In this document: positions 11,965 to 12,026 of the stretch, piece after piece
Layout of the letters: every line of letters starts with the position of its first letter
Numbering within the stretch: the first letter of the stretch is position 1
Source: Chloroflexia bacterium
GTDB taxonomy: Bacteria > Chloroflexota > Chloroflexia > Thermomicrobiales > JALYUS01
Reading direction: 5' to 3'
Assembly (NCBI GenBank): GCA_025928215.1
Contig: JAICJW010000102.1
Span: 1 to 12,026, forward strand
DNA: 12,026 nt
Notes under the pieces: model-generated
The model's database searches: none
What the model was told of the DNA's origin: nothing
Seen by the model: only the letters and a program-made list of their open reading frames with translations
Made by a program: the position numbers and the translations under genes

Positions 11965-12026
11965 ATGAACATCACAGGGCTTTTCGAGACGCACCTATCG
12001 GTGAAGGACCTCGACCGTTCGATTCG
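11965..12026 (+). CDS. VOC-superfamily (glyoxalase/dioxygenase-like) protein, N-terminal fragment
   Basis: Only the first 20 codons are inside the window, the rest being cut off. They read MNITGLFETHLSVKDLDRSI, the classic opening of vicinal-oxygen-chelate proteins: a first beta strand ending in a metal-ligand His (His10, THLSV) followed by a D-L-x-R-S-I helix start. The superfamily includes glyoxalase I, extradiol dioxygenases, methylmalonyl-CoA epimerase and antibiotic-resistance proteins; the reaction cannot be told from this fragment. GGGAGG (11954-11959) five bases upstream supports ATG 11965 over the adjacent in-frame GTG at 11962. It has its own promoter and is divergent from the SufR-like regulator. 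Confidence 0.7.
   Translation, partial: MNITGLFETHLSVKDLDRSI

Noticed and set aside
1..12026. CRISPR arrays, insertion sequences, tRNA or rRNA genes, phage or defence genes
   Set aside because: No direct repeats with spacers, transposase motifs, cloverleaf segments or recognised defence domains were seen on reading both strands; coding density leaves almost no room for them.

Overview
The window is a high-GC, gene-dense bacterial chromosome segment made mostly of housekeeping genes. It has almost no non-coding space, many 4-bp or longer gene overlaps, and no mobile element, CRISPR array, tRNA or rRNA that I could find. The free-standing cobalamin-binding subunit of methylmalonyl-CoA mutase next to meaB, a TatA with a long Ala/Pro-rich tail and a SufR-like Fe-S regulator fit Chloroflexota (Thermomicrobia-like) or a related high-GC lineage. 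That placement is an inference from gene content, not a demonstrated assignment.

Layout. On the minus strand at the left edge are the N-terminal part of a FecR-domain membrane protein (1-512) and tgt (599-1774). Divergent from tgt is a hot-dog acyl-CoA thioesterase (1821-2315). Its 3' end meets tatA head-on (2307-3032, minus). Divergent from tatA a plus-strand run begins: a GT4 glycosyltransferase (3144-4262), pth (4252-4890), 3-hydroxyacyl-CoA dehydrogenase (4887-5759), the B12-binding subunit of methylmalonyl-CoA mutase (5837-6268) and meaB (6265-7248). This run ends in a 45-bp convergent overlap with the last gene of a five-gene minus-strand operon, which in transcription order is yebC (10987-10235), ruvC, tlyA, nadK and larB (ending at 7204). 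Upstream of yebC is a Rho-independent terminator that contains the stop codon of a SufR-like winged-helix regulator (11104-11787, minus). That regulator diverges from a truncated VOC-superfamily gene (11965 to the window end).

How the genes fit together. tgt serves queuosine modification of tRNA. pth, yebC and tlyA serve translation or its control, and ruvC resolves Holliday junctions. The dehydrogenase, mutase subunit and MeaB belong to acyl-CoA and propionyl/methylmalonyl-CoA metabolism. nadK and larB both act on nicotinate-derived nucleotides and overlap each other. The regulator/VOC pair at the right edge is the most accessory-like part: it has recognisable promoters on both strands and short inverted repeats over the VOC promoter.

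I do not see a clear undescribed system. The points most worth a second look are the regulator/VOC intergenic region with a possible Asp-ligated cluster, four 11-residue repeats in TatA, the larB-nadK coupling, a divergent motif in MeaB, the orphan mutase subunit, and promoters built on a GTATAC palindrome.
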